Below, piece after piece: positions 1 through 9,612 of a stretch of 64,000 bases of DNA. The stretch's first letter is position 1. Every line of letters begins with the position of its first letter. The position numbers were made by a program, and so were the translations under genes. The DNA is from Ponticoccus alexandrii (GTDB lineage Bacteria; Pseudomonadota; Alphaproteobacteria; Rhodobacterales; Rhodobacteraceae), in NCBI RefSeq assembly GCF_016806125.1, contig NZ_CP047169.1, positions 121,075-185,074 of the forward strand, given 5' to 3'. The notes under the pieces are model-generated. The model had not been told where the DNA came from and did no database searches. It saw nothing but the letters and a program-made list of their open reading frames with translations.

Positions 1-2
1 AC

Positions 3-1496
3 CTCACCGATACCTTCACCATCGTCGTAACCGACGAGTTCGGAGCCTCGGACACCGCCACCGTTACGGTCGAGATCGCCCCGGCCAACGACACGCCCGA
101 GCTGGACACGCCGATGGCGGGCTCGATCACGGATGACGGCTTTACCACGGACTTCGCCGATGTGACCGGAACCCTTTCCGCCACGGACCGCGACGACGCG
201 GAAGCGCCGGAAGGACAGCTCAGCTACGGCCTCTTCGACGGCACCGACACGGTGGCCAGCCAGACGTTCTACTATGACCGCGCCAACACCACGGTCACCA
301 CAACGAACGGGGCGGGCTTCATCGCGCTCGGTACGCTCAGCGTGACCGCGACCGGCGACTACACCTTCTCGCCGGACGACGCGGGCATCATCGCACTGCG
401 CTCGACAGAAACCCTGTCGGTCAATGCAACCGTCATCGCGACCGATGGCGGCGGGCTCTCGGATACCGCGCCGCTGGTCATCACCATCCAAGGCGCCAAC
501 AACGCGCCCGTGGCCATCGACGACAGCCTCACGATCTTCGAAGGCGCCTTCTCCAATGCCGTCAACGTTCTGACGCGCGGCACTGCGGACAGCGACCCCG
601 ACGGCGACACCATCACCGTCTCGGCACTCGCCGATCTGGACGACACCGGCACCATGGATCCGCTCGACAGTGCCGCCGTCGGCGCCGCGGCGGGCAGCAT
701 CACCACCGACTGGGGCGCCGAAGTGTCGCTGCAGTCGAACGGGCAGCTGACCTACAACCTGACCTCGGTCTCGGCCAAGTTCAACGAACTGCGCGCCGGT
801 CAGGTAGCGACGGACACCTTCTCCTACACGATCACCGATCCCTCGGGCCGCACAGACACCGCGACCGTCAGCGTCACCATCACTGGCGTGAACGACGCAA
901 TCGCGGCAGTTGCCGACACCATCTCAGTCCGCGAAGACGCCGCGCCCGAACTGACCGGCAACCTGCTGACCAACGACACGGATGTGGATGTCGGCGATAG
1001 CCGCCAGATCATCAGCGTCGGCAGCTCGACCACGGCGACCGCCGTGATCTCGGGCACCGGCTTCGTCATCACGACGCTGGATGGCGTGGTCATCACGCTG
1101 AACACCGATGGCAGCTACAGCCTCACCGCGCCCCAGAACCTGGCGGGCGATGTCGCGTACAACGCACTCTTCCAGTACACGGTGCAGGATGGCGGCGGCG
1201 CACAGTCCACCGCAACCGTGAACGTCAACGTAACGGGCGACAACGACGCACCCGAAGCGGTTGCCGTCACCCTGACCGCCTCGGACGAAGACCAGACCCG
1301 CGTCATCACCGAAGAGGAACTGCTGGTTGGTGCGTCGGATGTCGACATGGGCACGACGCTCACGATCACCGACCTCTCCCTGACCAGCGGAAACGGCACG
1401 CTTATGCCGAACGGGGATGGCCCTGGACCTACACCCCGGCAGAAAATGACGACACGGACGTCACCTTCTCCTACACCGCTTCGGATGGCACGCTGA
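3..1496 (+). CDS. RTX/VCBS-repeat adhesin, upstream piece (5' partial, ends at a frameshift)
   Basis: The frame is open from base 3, so the gene begins outside the window. The product is Asp/Thr/Gly-rich and carries cadherin-like/VCBS-type modules of roughly 100-130 residues, each ending in phrases such as 'VTITGVNDA', 'VNVTGDNDAPEA' and 'ITIQGANNAPVA'. These are typical of very large secreted adhesins exported by type I secretion. After 'LMPNGDG' near 1421 the frame changes and the protein ends in an Arg/Pro-rich out-of-frame tail. Reading on from 1424 in the +2 frame restores a normal continuation (WTYTPAENDDTDVTFSY) that runs without a break into the downstream repeats. So this piece and 1547-8392 are one gene split by one missing base. 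Family assignment is secure; the exact binding partner cannot be told. Confidence 0.8.
   Translation, partial: LTDTFTIVVTDEFGASDTATVTVEIAPANDTPELDTPMAGSITDDGFTTDFADVTGTLSATDRDDAEAPEGQLSYGLFDGTDTVASQTFYYDRANTTVTTTNGAGFIALGTLSVTATGDYTFSPDDAGIIALRSTETLSVNATVIATDGGGLSDTAPLVITIQGANNAPVAIDDSLTIFEGAFSNAVNVLTRGTADSDPDGDTITVSALADLDDTGTMDPLDSAAVGAAAGSITTDWGAEVSLQSNGQLTYNLTSVSAKFNELRAGQVATDTFSYTITDPSGRTDTATVSVTITGVNDAIAAVADTISVREDAAPELTGNLLTNDTDVDVGDSRQIISVGSSTTATAVISGTGFVITTLDGVVITLNTDGSYSLTAPQNLAGDVAYNALFQYTVQDGGGAQSTATVNVNVTGDNDAPEAVAVTLTASDEDQTRVITEEELLVGASDVDMGTTLTITDLSLTSGNGTLMPNGDGPGPTPRQKMTTRTSPSPTPLRMAR
1419..1426 (+). other. single-base frameshift inside the adhesin gene
   Basis: The local sequence reads GAT GGC CC TGG. 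In this family the expected phrase is G-D-G-T-W-T-Y, which would be GAT GGC ACC TGG, so one A appears to be missing at about 1422. Both flanking frames are long, repeat-rich and clearly coding. This may be a true mutation, a phase-variable slip or a sequencing error. Confidence 0.75.
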
Positions 1497-1540
1497 CCGC
1501 CACCTCGACCGCGACCCTGGATCTGCTTCCGGTCAATGAC

Positions 1541-4500
1541 GCCGCGGTGATCTCCGGCGACGTCAGCGGCACCGCCGCCGAGGACAGCGCCACGGACGTC
1601 ACCGGCACGCTGCTGGCCGCGGATGTCGACAATACCGACAATGCCTTCCAGGCAGCCTCGGATGTCGCCGCCTACGGCAGCTGGTCCATCGATGCGGCGG
1701 GGGAGTGGAGCTACAGCCTCGACGACACCAACCCGGCGGTGAATGCGCTCAACGAGGGCGACACGCTCTCCGACAGCTTCACCGTCATGGCCGAGGACGG
1801 CACCGAGCAGACCGTCTCGATCACCATCACCGGCAGCAATGACGCCGCGGTGATCACCGGCGACGTCAGCGGCACCGCCGCCGAGGACAGCGACATGGCC
1901 GCCACCGGCACGCTGCTGTCCGAGGATGTGGACAATGCCGACAATGCCTTCCAGGCAGCCTCGGATGTCGCCGCCTACGGCAGCTGGTCCATCGATGCAG
2001 CGGGGGCCTGGACCTACACCCTCGACGACACCAACCCGGCGGTGGATGCGCTCAACGAGGGCGACACGCTCTCCGACAGCTTCACCGTCATGGCCGAGGA
2101 CGGCACCGAGCAGATCGTCTCGATCACCATCACCGGCAGCAATGACGCCGCGGTGATCACCGGCGACGTCAGCGGCACCGCCGCCGAGGACAGCGCCACG
2201 GACGTCACCGGCACGCTGCTGGCCACGGATGTCGACAATGCCGACAATGCCTTCCAGGCAGCCTCGGACGTCGCCGCCACCTACGGCAGCTGGTCCATCG
2301 ATGCGGCGGGGGCCTGGAGCTACAGCCTCGACGACACCAACCCGGCGGTGAATGCGCTCAACGAGGGCGACACGCTCTCCGACAGCTTCACCGTCATGGC
2401 CGAGGACGGCACCGAGCAGACCGTCTCGATCACCATCACCGGCAGCAATGACGCCGCGGTGATCACCGGCGACGTCAGCGGCACCGCCGCCGAGGACAGC
2501 GACATGGCCGCCACCGGCACGCTGCTGTCCGAGGATGTGGACAATGCCGACAATGCCTTCCAGGCAGCCTCGGACGTCGCCGCCACCTACGGCAGCTGGT
2601 CCATCGATGCAGCGGGGGCCTGGACCTACAGCCTCGACGACACCAACCCGGCGGTGAATGCGCTCAACGAGGGCGACACGCTCTCCGACAGCTTCACCGT
2701 CATGGCCGAGGACGGCACCGAGCAGACCGTCTCGATCACCATCACCGGCAGCAATGACGCCGCGGTGATCACCGGCGACGTCAGCGGCACCGCCGCCGAG
2801 GACAGCGACATGGCCGCCACCGGCACGCTGCTGTCCGAGGATGTGGACAATGCCGACAATGCCTTCCAGGCAGCCTCGGACGTCGCCGCCACCTACGGCA
2901 GCTGGTCCATCGATGCAGCGGGGGCCTGGACCTACAGCCTCGACGACACCAACCCGGCGGTGAATGCGCTCAACGAGGGCGACACGCTCTCCGACAGCTT
3001 CACCGTCATGGCCGAGGACGGCACCGAGCAGACCGTCTCGATCACCATCACCGGCAGCAATGACGCCGCGGTGATCACCGGCGACGTCAGCGGCACCGCC
3101 GCCGAGGACAGCGACATGGCCGCCACCGGCACGCTGCTGTCCGAGGATGTGGACAATGCCGACAATGCCTTCCAGGCAGCCTCGGACGTCGCCACCTACG
3201 GCAGCTGGTCCATCGATGCAGCGGGGGCCTGGAGCTACAGCCTCGACGACACCAACCCGGCGGTGAATGCGCTCAACGAGGGCGACACGCTCTCCGACAG
3301 CTTCACCGTCATGGCCGAGGACGGCACCGAGCAGATCGTCTCGATCACCATCACCGGCAGCAATGACGCCGCGGTGATCACCGGCGACGTCAGCGGCACC
3401 GCCGCCGAGGACAGCGCCACGGACGTCACCGGCACGCTGCTGGCCACGGATGTCGACAATGCCGACAATGCCTTCCAGGCAGCCTCGGACGTCGCCGCCA
3501 CCTACGGCAGCTGGTCCATCGATGCGGCGGGGGCCTGGAGCTACAGCCTCGACGACACCAACCCGGCGGTGAATGCGCTCAACGAGGGCGACACGCTCTC
3601 CGACAGCTTCACCGTCATGGCCGAGGACGGCACCGAGCAGACCGTCTCGATCACCATCACCGGCAGCAATGACGCCGCGGTGATCACCGGCGACGTCAGC
3701 GGCACCGCCGCCGAGGACAGCGACATGGCCGCCACCGGCACGCTGCTGTCCGAGGATGTGGACAATGCCGACAATGCCTTCCAGGCCGCCTCGGATGTCG
3801 CCGCCTACGGCAGCTGGTCCATCGATGCAGCGGGGGCCTGGACCTACACCCTCGACGACACCAACCCCATGGTGAATGCGCTCAACGAGGGCGACACGCT
3901 CTCCGACAGCTTCACCGTCATGGCCGAGGACGGCACCGAGCAGATCGTCTCGATCACCATCACCGGCAGCAATGACGCCGCGGTGATCACCGGCGACGTC
4001 AGCGGCACCGCCGCCGAGGACAGCGACATGGCCGCCACCGGCACGCTGCTGTCCGAGGATGTGGACAATGCCGACAATGCCTTCCAGGCAGCCTCGGACG
4101 TCGCCGCCACCTACGGCAGCTGGTCCATCGATGCAGCGGGGGCCTGGACCTACAGCCTCGACGACACCAACCCGGCGGTGAATGCGCTCAACGAGGGCGA
4201 CACGCTCTCCGACAGCTTCACCGTCATGGCCGAGGACGGCACCGAGCAGACCGTCTCGATCACCATCACCGGCAGCAATGACGCCGCGGTGATCACCGGC
4301 GACGTCAGCGGCACCGCCGCCGAGGACAGCGACATGGCCGCCACCGGCACGCTGCTGTCCGAGGATGTGGACAATGCCGACAATGCCTTCCAGGCAGCCT
4401 CGGACGTCGCCACCTACGGCAGCTGGTCCATCGATGCAGCGGGGGCCTGGAGCTACAGCCTCGACGACACCAACCCGGCGGTGAATGCGCTCAACGAGGG

Positions 4501-6718
4501 CGACACGCTCTCCGACAGCTTCACCGTCATGGCCGAGGACGGCACCGAGCAGACCGTCTCGATCACCATCACCGGCAGCAATGACGCCGCGGTGATCACC
4601 GGCGACGTCAGCGGCACCGCCGCCGAGGACAGCGACATGGCCGCCACCGGCACGCTGCTGTCCGAGGATGTGGACAATGCCGACAATGCCTTCCAGGCCG
4701 CCTCGGATGTCGCCGCCTACGGCAGCTGGTCCATCGATGCAGCGGGGGCCTGGACCTACACCCTCGACGACACCAACCCCATGGTGAATGCGCTCAACGA
4801 GGGCGACACGCTCTCCGACAGCTTCACCGTCATGGCCGAGGACGGCACCGAGCAGATCGTCTCGATCACCATCACCGGCAGCAATGACGCCGCGGTGATC
4901 ACCGGCGACGTCAGCGGCACCGCCGCCGAGGACAGCGACATGGCCGCCACCGGCACGCTGCTGTCCGAGGATGTGGACAATGCCGACAATGCCTTCCAGG
5001 CAGCCTCGGACGTCGCCGCCACCTACGGCAGCTGGTCCATCGATGCGGCGGGGGCCTGGAGCTACAGCCTCGACGACACCAACCCGGCGGTGAATGCGCT
5101 CAACGAGGGCGACACGCTCTCCGACAGCTTCACCGTCATGGCCGAGGACGGCACCGAGCAGACCGTCTCGATCACCATCACCGGCAGCAATGACGCCGCG
5201 GTGATCACCGGCGACGTCAGCGGCACCGCCGCCGAGGACAGCGACATGGCCGCCACCGGCACGCTGCTGTCCGAGGATGTGGACAATGCCGACAATGCCT
5301 TCCAGGCCGCCTCGGATGTCGCCGCCTACGGCAGCTGGTCCATCGATGCAGCGGGGGCCTGGACCTACACCCTCGACGACACCAACCCGGCGGTGGATGC
5401 GCTCAACGAGGGCGACACGCTCTCCGACAGCTTCACCGTCATGGCCGAGGACGGCACCGAGCAGATCGTCTCGATCACCATCACCGGCAGCAATGACGCC
5501 GCGGTGATCACCGGCGACGTCAGCGGCACCGCCGCCGAGGACAGCGCCACGGACGTCACCGGCACGCTGCTGGCCACGGATGTCGACAATGCCGACAATG
5601 CCTTCCAGGCAGCCTCGGACGTCGCCGCCACCTACGGCAGCTGGTCCATCGATGCGGCGGGGGCCTGGAGCTACAGCCTCGACGACACCAACCCGGCGGT
5701 GAATGCGCTCAACGAGGGCGACACGCTCTCCGACAGCTTCACCGTCATGGCCGAGGACGGCACCGAGCAGACCGTCTCGATCACCATCACCGGCAGCAAT
5801 GACGCCGCGGTGATCACCGGCGACGTCAGCGGCACCGCCGCCGAGGACAGCGACATGGCCGCCACCGGCACGCTGCTGTCCGAGGATGTGGACAATGCCG
5901 ACAATGCCTTCCAGGCAGCCTCGGACGTCGCCGCCACCTACGGCAGCTGGTCCATCGATGCAGCGGGGGCCTGGACCTACAGCCTCGACGACACCAACCC
6001 GGCGGTGAATGCGCTCAACGAGGGCGACACGCTCTCCGACAGCTTCACCGTCATGGCCGAGGACGGCACCGAGCAGACCGTCTCGATCACCATCACCGGC
6101 AGCAATGACGCCGCGGTGATCACCGGCGACGTCAGCGGCACCGCCGCCGAGGACAGCGACATGGCCGCCACCGGCACGCTGCTGTCCGAGGATGTGGACA
6201 ATGCCGACAATGCCTTCCAGGCAGCCTCGGACGTCGCCGCCACCTACGGCAGCTGGTCCATCGATGCAGCGGGGGCCTGGACCTACAGCCTCGACGACAC
6301 CAACCCGGCGGTGAATGCGCTCAACGAGGGCGACACGCTCTCCGACAGCTTCACCGTCATGGCCGAGGACGGCACCGAGCAGACCGTCTCGATCACCATC
6401 ACCGGCAGCAATGACGCCGCGGTGATCACCGGCGACGTCAGCGGCACCGCCGCCGAGGACAGCGACATGGCCGCCACCGGCACGCTGCTGTCCGAGGATG
6501 TGGACAATGCCGACAATGCCTTCCAGGCAGCCTCGGACGTCGCCACCTACGGCAGCTGGTCCATCGATGCAGCGGGGGCCTGGAGCTACAGCCTCGACGA
6601 CACCAACCCGGCGGTGAATGCGCTCAACGAGGGCGACACGCTCTCCGACAGCTTCACCGTCATGGCCGAGGACGGCACCGAGCAGATCGTCTCGATCACC
6701 ATCACCGGCAGCAATGAC
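1541..6718 (+). repeat. 17 tandem 303/306-bp VCBS repeats with higher-order duplication
   Basis: The phrase GDVSGTAAEDS recurs every 303 or 306 bp, 17 times. Length differs by one codon at 'AAY', 'ATY' or 'AATY' before GSWSID. Units vary at few places (SATDV or SDMAA, TYTL/TYSL/SYSL, AVN/AVD/MVN, TVS/IVS). By these markers units 2-6 match units 13-17 in order, offset by a constant 3351 bp, with one base change noted (CAG to CCG at about 5306). Near-identity at DNA level points to recent unequal crossing-over or gene conversion. Confidence 0.9.
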
Positions 6719-8392
6719 TCCCCTGTGGCCGAGGCGATTTCCGGAGAGACCGTCGATGCCGGGGCGCCTAGCCTCCTGCTGACCGGCATCTTCTCGGATC
6801 CGGATGCAGGCGACACGCTGAGCTTTAGCATCGACACGACCGGAACCCTGGGCTCTGTCATCAATAACGGCGATGGCACCTTCAGCTACGATGTCGGCGG
6901 GGCGCTGGAGTTCCTTCCCGAGAACGAGACCTACGAGGACACCTTCACCTACACGGTGACGGATGCCCTTGGCGCCTCGTCAACGGCCACGGCGACGATC
7001 ACCGTGACGGGTCAGGACAACGACGACCTGGTGAACGGAACCGAGAACGCGGACACGCTGTCCGGCGGGATCGGTGACGATACGCTGATGGGGCTTCAGG
7101 GCAACGATGTCCTGATCGGGGGCAGCGGCGCCGATGCGCTGATGGGTGGCGAAGGCTCGGATACCGCCAGCTACACCACGTCCGCAGGCTTCGTGAACGT
7201 CTCGCTCTCCACCGGCTTTGCCGGCGGCGGCTCGGGCAGCCACGCCATCGGGGATACCTACAACTCGATCGAAAACCTGACGGGCTCGGGTTTCAACGAC
7301 ATCCTCAACGGGGATGGTGGGGCCAACGTGCTGAGCGGGATGGACGGCAACGATACCCTGCGTGGTCGGGGCGGTGACGACGTCCTGATCGGGGGCCGCG
7401 GCGCCGATGTGCTGGAAGGCGGCGCAGGATCGGACACCGCCGACTACACCACCTCCGAAGGTTTCGTGAACGTCTCGCTCTCCAGCGGCTTTGCCGGTGG
7501 TGGCGCGGGCAGCCACGCCATCGGGGATACGTACAGCTCGATCGAGAACCTGACGGGCTCGGGTTTCAACGACATCCTCAACGGGGATAGCGGGGCCAAC
7601 GTGCTGAGCGGGATGGACGGCAACGATACCCTGCGTGGTCGGGGCGGTGACGACGTCCTGATCGGGGGGCGCGGCGCCGATGTGCTGGAAGGCGGCGCAG
7701 GATCGGACACCGCCGACTACACCACCTCCGAAGGTTTCGTGAACGTCTCGCTCTCCAGCGGCTTTGCCGGCGGCGGCGCGGGCAGCCACGCCATCGGGGA
7801 TACGTACAGCTCGATCGAGAACCTGACGGGCTCGGCCTTCAACGACATCCTCAACGGGGATAGCGGGGCGAACGTGCTGAGCGGGATGGACGGCAACGAT
7901 ATCCTGCGTGGTCGGGAGGGCGCCGACGTCCTGAACGGGGGCGAAGGATCGGACACAGCCGACTATCTCGGCTCGGCCGGTTTCGTGAACGTCTCGCTGT
8001 TGACCGGTTATGCCGGCGGCGGCGCGGGCAGCCACGCCATCGGCGACACCTTCAACTCGATCGAGAACCTTGCAGGGTCGGCCAACAATGACCGCCTGGG
8101 CGGTGACAACGGCGACAACATCCTGACGGGCCGGGGAGGTGACGACATCCTTGCGGGTCGTGGCGGAGCGGACACCTTCGTCTTTGGCAACGGGTTCGGC
8201 AACGATACCATCACCGACTTCCAGGACGGTATGGATATGCTCGACTTCTCGACCCACACGACGGTCAATGCGGCCACGGATCTGACCATCACCACGGTCG
8301 GAAGCGATGCGCTTGTCAGCGATGGCGCCGGGAACTCCATCACTCTGCTCAACGCGGCTGGGCTGATCGACGACGGAGATTTCATCTTCTGA
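1547..8392 (+). CDS. RTX/VCBS-repeat adhesin, downstream piece with RTX domain and type I secretion C-terminus
   Basis: This is the main part of the giant adhesin; the coding frame is actually open from 1424. Order of domains: 17 near-identical VCBS-type repeats of 101-102 residues (about residues 1-1725 of this piece), one divergent VCBS-like module (about 1725-1825, 'SPVAEAISGETVDAG...'), then RTX nonapeptide runs of the GGxGxDxLx type (for example GGIGDDTLMG, GMDGNDTLRG). A hydrophobic, acidic C-terminal segment ending DDGDFIF fits an uncleaved type I secretion signal. Calcium-dependent folding outside the cell and a role in adhesion or biofilm are known for the family; the target here is unknown. 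No type I exporter genes are in the window. A strong terminator follows. Confidence 0.85.
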   Translation: MISGDVSGTAAEDSATDVTGTLLAADVDNTDNAFQAASDVAAYGSWSIDAAGEWSYSLDDTNPAVNALNEGDTLSDSFTVMAEDGTEQTVSITITGSNDAAVITGDVSGTAAEDSDMAATGTLLSEDVDNADNAFQAASDVAAYGSWSIDAAGAWTYTLDDTNPAVDALNEGDTLSDSFTVMAEDGTEQIVSITITGSNDAAVITGDVSGTAAEDSATDVTGTLLATDVDNADNAFQAASDVAATYGSWSIDAAGAWSYSLDDTNPAVNALNEGDTLSDSFTVMAEDGTEQTVSITITGSNDAAVITGDVSGTAAEDSDMAATGTLLSEDVDNADNAFQAASDVAATYGSWSIDAAGAWTYSLDDTNPAVNALNEGDTLSDSFTVMAEDGTEQTVSITITGSNDAAVITGDVSGTAAEDSDMAATGTLLSEDVDNADNAFQAASDVAATYGSWSIDAAGAWTYSLDDTNPAVNALNEGDTLSDSFTVMAEDGTEQTVSITITGSNDAAVITGDVSGTAAEDSDMAATGTLLSEDVDNADNAFQAASDVATYGSWSIDAAGAWSYSLDDTNPAVNALNEGDTLSDSFTVMAEDGTEQIVSITITGSNDAAVITGDVSGTAAEDSATDVTGTLLATDVDNADNAFQAASDVAATYGSWSIDAAGAWSYSLDDTNPAVNALNEGDTLSDSFTVMAEDGTEQTVSITITGSNDAAVITGDVSGTAAEDSDMAATGTLLSEDVDNADNAFQAASDVAAYGSWSIDAAGAWTYTLDDTNPMVNALNEGDTLSDSFTVMAEDGTEQIVSITITGSNDAAVITGDVSGTAAEDSDMAATGTLLSEDVDNADNAFQAASDVAATYGSWSIDAAGAWTYSLDDTNPAVNALNEGDTLSDSFTVMAEDGTEQTVSITITGSNDAAVITGDVSGTAAEDSDMAATGTLLSEDVDNADNAFQAASDVATYGSWSIDAAGAWSYSLDDTNPAVNALNEGDTLSDSFTVMAEDGTEQTVSITITGSNDAAVITGDVSGTAAEDSDMAATGTLLSEDVDNADNAFQAASDVAAYGSWSIDAAGAWTYTLDDTNPMVNALNEGDTLSDSFTVMAEDGTEQIVSITITGSNDAAVITGDVSGTAAEDSDMAATGTLLSEDVDNADNAFQAASDVAATYGSWSIDAAGAWSYSLDDTNPAVNALNEGDTLSDSFTVMAEDGTEQTVSITITGSNDAAVITGDVSGTAAEDSDMAATGTLLSEDVDNADNAFQAASDVAAYGSWSIDAAGAWTYTLDDTNPAVDALNEGDTLSDSFTVMAEDGTEQIVSITITGSNDAAVITGDVSGTAAEDSATDVTGTLLATDVDNADNAFQAASDVAATYGSWSIDAAGAWSYSLDDTNPAVNALNEGDTLSDSFTVMAEDGTEQTVSITITGSNDAAVITGDVSGTAAEDSDMAATGTLLSEDVDNADNAFQAASDVAATYGSWSIDAAGAWTYSLDDTNPAVNALNEGDTLSDSFTVMAEDGTEQTVSITITGSNDAAVITGDVSGTAAEDSDMAATGTLLSEDVDNADNAFQAASDVAATYGSWSIDAAGAWTYSLDDTNPAVNALNEGDTLSDSFTVMAEDGTEQTVSITITGSNDAAVITGDVSGTAAEDSDMAATGTLLSEDVDNADNAFQAASDVATYGSWSIDAAGAWSYSLDDTNPAVNALNEGDTLSDSFTVMAEDGTEQIVSITITGSNDSPVAEAISGETVDAGAPSLLLTGIFSDPDAGDTLSFSIDTTGTLGSVINNGDGTFSYDVGGALEFLPENETYEDTFTYTVTDALGASSTATATITVTGQDNDDLVNGTENADTLSGGIGDDTLMGLQGNDVLIGGSGADALMGGEGSDTASYTTSAGFVNVSLSTGFAGGGSGSHAIGDTYNSIENLTGSGFNDILNGDGGANVLSGMDGNDTLRGRGGDDVLIGGRGADVLEGGAGSDTADYTTSEGFVNVSLSSGFAGGGAGSHAIGDTYSSIENLTGSGFNDILNGDSGANVLSGMDGNDTLRGRGGDDVLIGGRGADVLEGGAGSDTADYTTSEGFVNVSLSSGFAGGGAGSHAIGDTYSSIENLTGSAFNDILNGDSGANVLSGMDGNDILRGREGADVLNGGEGSDTADYLGSAGFVNVSLLTGYAGGGAGSHAIGDTFNSIENLAGSANNDRLGGDNGDNILTGRGGDDILAGRGGADTFVFGNGFGNDTITDFQDGMDMLDFSTHTTVNAATDLTITTVGSDALVSDGAGNSITLLNAAGLIDDGDFIF
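7144..8180 (+). repeat. four RTX modules, about 246-273 bp each
   Basis: A block containing 'GFVNVSL', 'SHAIGDT', 'SIENL' and RTX nonapeptides repeats four times. The first three start at 273-bp spacing; the last step is 246 bp, with a shorter RTX run. Modules 2 and 3 are almost identical at DNA level. Confidence 0.8.
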
Positions 8393-8422
8393 GCCGAAGT
8401 CCCGCCACCGACTGAAACCACA

Positions 8423-8453
8423 GGAGCGCGCCCACTGGGCGCGCTCCTTTCCT
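8423..8453 (+). terminator. rho-independent terminator after the adhesin gene
   Basis: A perfect 11-bp stem, GGAGCGCGCCC / GGGCGCGCTCC, with a 3-nt ACT loop is followed by a T-rich run (TTTCCTTTC). It starts 30 bp after the stop codon. Confidence 0.85.
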
Positions 8454-8576
8454 TTCGGGTTGCCAGACCAGCCGGAAGCCTCAGGCCGCCTTGCCCTATA
8501 CCGCAGCGTGACCCTGTGAGTTTGCAGAACAGGCGCCGACACCAACGTATCCGTCCGGCGTAACCGCCTTTGACAT

Positions 8577-8639
8577 TCAAGTTGTCTGCCAATTCCAGGG
8601 AGCAAGTTCGTCGATGCGGTTGCTCCTGTGATCGGCGAT
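8577..8639 (-). pseudogene. IS66 transposase TnpC, last 20 residues only
   Basis: The minus strand encodes [20 protein letters not shown] followed by a stop. The RIDEL-PW motif marks the extreme C-terminus of IS66-family TnpC. It abuts the truncated IS3 orfB reading frame, so the junction is at about 8640. Confidence 0.65.
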
Positions 8640-8880
8640 GTGGGTCTGCGATCTCTTTGATCCGTCTCTCAAGGGCAGCCTGGTCCGTCCGCCGGAACTT
8701 ATAGTGGCAGGTGGAAGTGGCGAAGCGAATGGCCTCACAGGCTCTCCGGATCGGAACGCCCCGGTCCACGCACATCCCGGTGACGATATCGCGCAAACGG
8801 TCAGGCTTCAGAGCTTTCGGCAAATGGCGTCCGTTCGCGGGCTCTCTCAGACCCGTGGCGTTCACCCGCTCACCATCTCC
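8640..8880 (-). pseudogene. IS3-family orfB (integrase), N-terminal fragment
   Basis: The translation contains [22 protein letters not shown] RRACEAIRF and [14 protein letters not shown], which is the HTH_21 region at the start of IS3 OrfB. It stops at the IS66 junction, so the whole DDE catalytic core is missing. Confidence 0.65.
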
Positions 8881-9110
8881 CGATCCGGCGTCAGGGCGGC
8901 GGCGATCTTCCTGAGCCAGTTGTTCTCGTCTTCGAACGCCTTCAGCCTGCGCATCTCGTCCGGCAGCAGGCCGCCGCACTTCTTCTGCCAGTTGCAATCG
9001 GTCGCGTGGCTGATCCCGGCCATCCGGAAAATCTTCGCAACCGGCGTTCCTTGTTCGCCCTGCTTCAGGATGAAGGCCTTCTGCGCCTCCGTGAACTTCG
9101 ATGCCTTCAT
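8862..9110 (-). CDS. IS3-family transposase OrfA (remnant element)
   Basis: An 82-residue product beginning MKASKFTEAQKAFILKQG with the helix-turn-helix pattern of IS3 OrfA (VAKIFRMAGISHATDCNWQKKCGG) and the leucine-zipper-like stretch LKAFEDENNWLRKI. The ATG at 9110 is preferred over the upstream start at 9164 because OrfA homologues begin at this MKxSKFTxxQ motif. The last residues depart from the family ending, and the partner orfB is truncated at about 8640, so the element cannot move on its own. Confidence 0.7.
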   Translation of the reverse strand: MKASKFTEAQKAFILKQGEQGTPVAKIFRMAGISHATDCNWQKKCGGLLPDEMRRLKAFEDENNWLRKIAAALTPDREMVSG

Positions 9111-9204
9111 GCGTTTCCGCTCCTCTCCCAGCCAGGGAAGCTCGGCGGAAAGCTCCAGATTCAAACGGTCCGGTTTTCAGCGGGCAGAGCAACGGCTAGG
9201 CGCC

Positions 9205-9430
9205 GATGACGAAAGCGACGTATACGAAGCTCTTCCAGGTGGCGACATAGGTGAAGTCGCTGACCCAGAGCATGTTGTGCCCCGGGGCGGGCCATTGATG
9301 CGCCATTGGTTCAAGCACAATGGCGAGCGAACTCGCGGTTCACCTTGTCCAAAGGACACGGGGCCTTGTTGTCAGGGATCGTTGTTCGATGCGGTTTGCC
9401 GCAGATGCCGCTGTTGACCTCAGCCTTCTT
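9205..9430 (-). pseudogene. IS3-family orfB core fragment
   Basis: Minus-strand frames give KPHRTTIPDNKAPCPLDKVN, then after a stop and frame change NMLWVSDFTYVATWKSFVYV, ending at FVIGA-stop. This is the start of the rve/DDE domain with the first catalytic Asp region (W-V-S-D-F-T). It is broken by a stop codon and cut at both ends. Confidence 0.65.
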
Positions 9431-9464
9431 GATCCAGTCGTTCGCGTCCGAGGTCGCTCCGCCC

Positions 9465-9612
9465 CTTGGCTGCTGTCAATCATCCCGGGCCTGCCAGGGG
9501 CTGTCAGCCCGCGCGCCACGCGGCGGCCCCAGATCGACGTGCCAGGGATCGCCGTCAGGCACATCATCCACGACGTTCAACACCCGAAAGCGCCGTCCGC
9601 AGGCGAACTGCT
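9465..9612 (-). pseudogene. second IS3-family orfB core fragment fused to the end of hpaR
   Basis: The minus strand reads FACGRRFRVLNVVDDV and, after a frameshift, TAIPGTSIWGRRVARGLTAP, a DDE-domain segment of IS3 OrfB from a different element than the neighbouring fragment. Its first bases overlap the last codons of the MarR gene. Confidence 0.6.

Larger units (their letters stand above)
8577..9612 (-). mobile_element. mosaic of IS66 and IS3 fragments
   Basis: Within about 1 kb at least four transposase fragments lie head to tail on the minus strand: an IS66 TnpC tail, an IS3 orfA with the start of orfB, and two different IS3 orfB core pieces. A TGA-type IS3 terminal sequence (TGAAAACCGGACCG on the minus strand) sits at about 9166-9179, just upstream of the orfA. 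None of the pieces adds up to a working element. Confidence 0.75.

Noticed and set aside
1541..6718. Regular repeat spacing considered as a CRISPR or satellite array
   Set aside because: The period is about 305 bp, the units are fully coding, and there are no unique spacers.
1711..6879. A ladder of 77-97 residue open frames on the minus strand under the adhesin repeats
   Set aside because: They recur with exactly the repeat period and have Ser/Ala/Val-rich translations typical of the antisense of Asp/Thr-rich repeats. They are shadows.
6980..8605. A 541-residue minus-strand open frame across the RTX region
   Set aside because: It is antisense to clear RTX motifs, is itself periodic with the repeats, and has no family motif or ribosome site.
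8008..9192. A 394-residue minus-strand open frame through the IS fragments
   Set aside because: It joins the antisense of the adhesin end, an orfB fragment and non-coding DNA. Only the orfB part is real.
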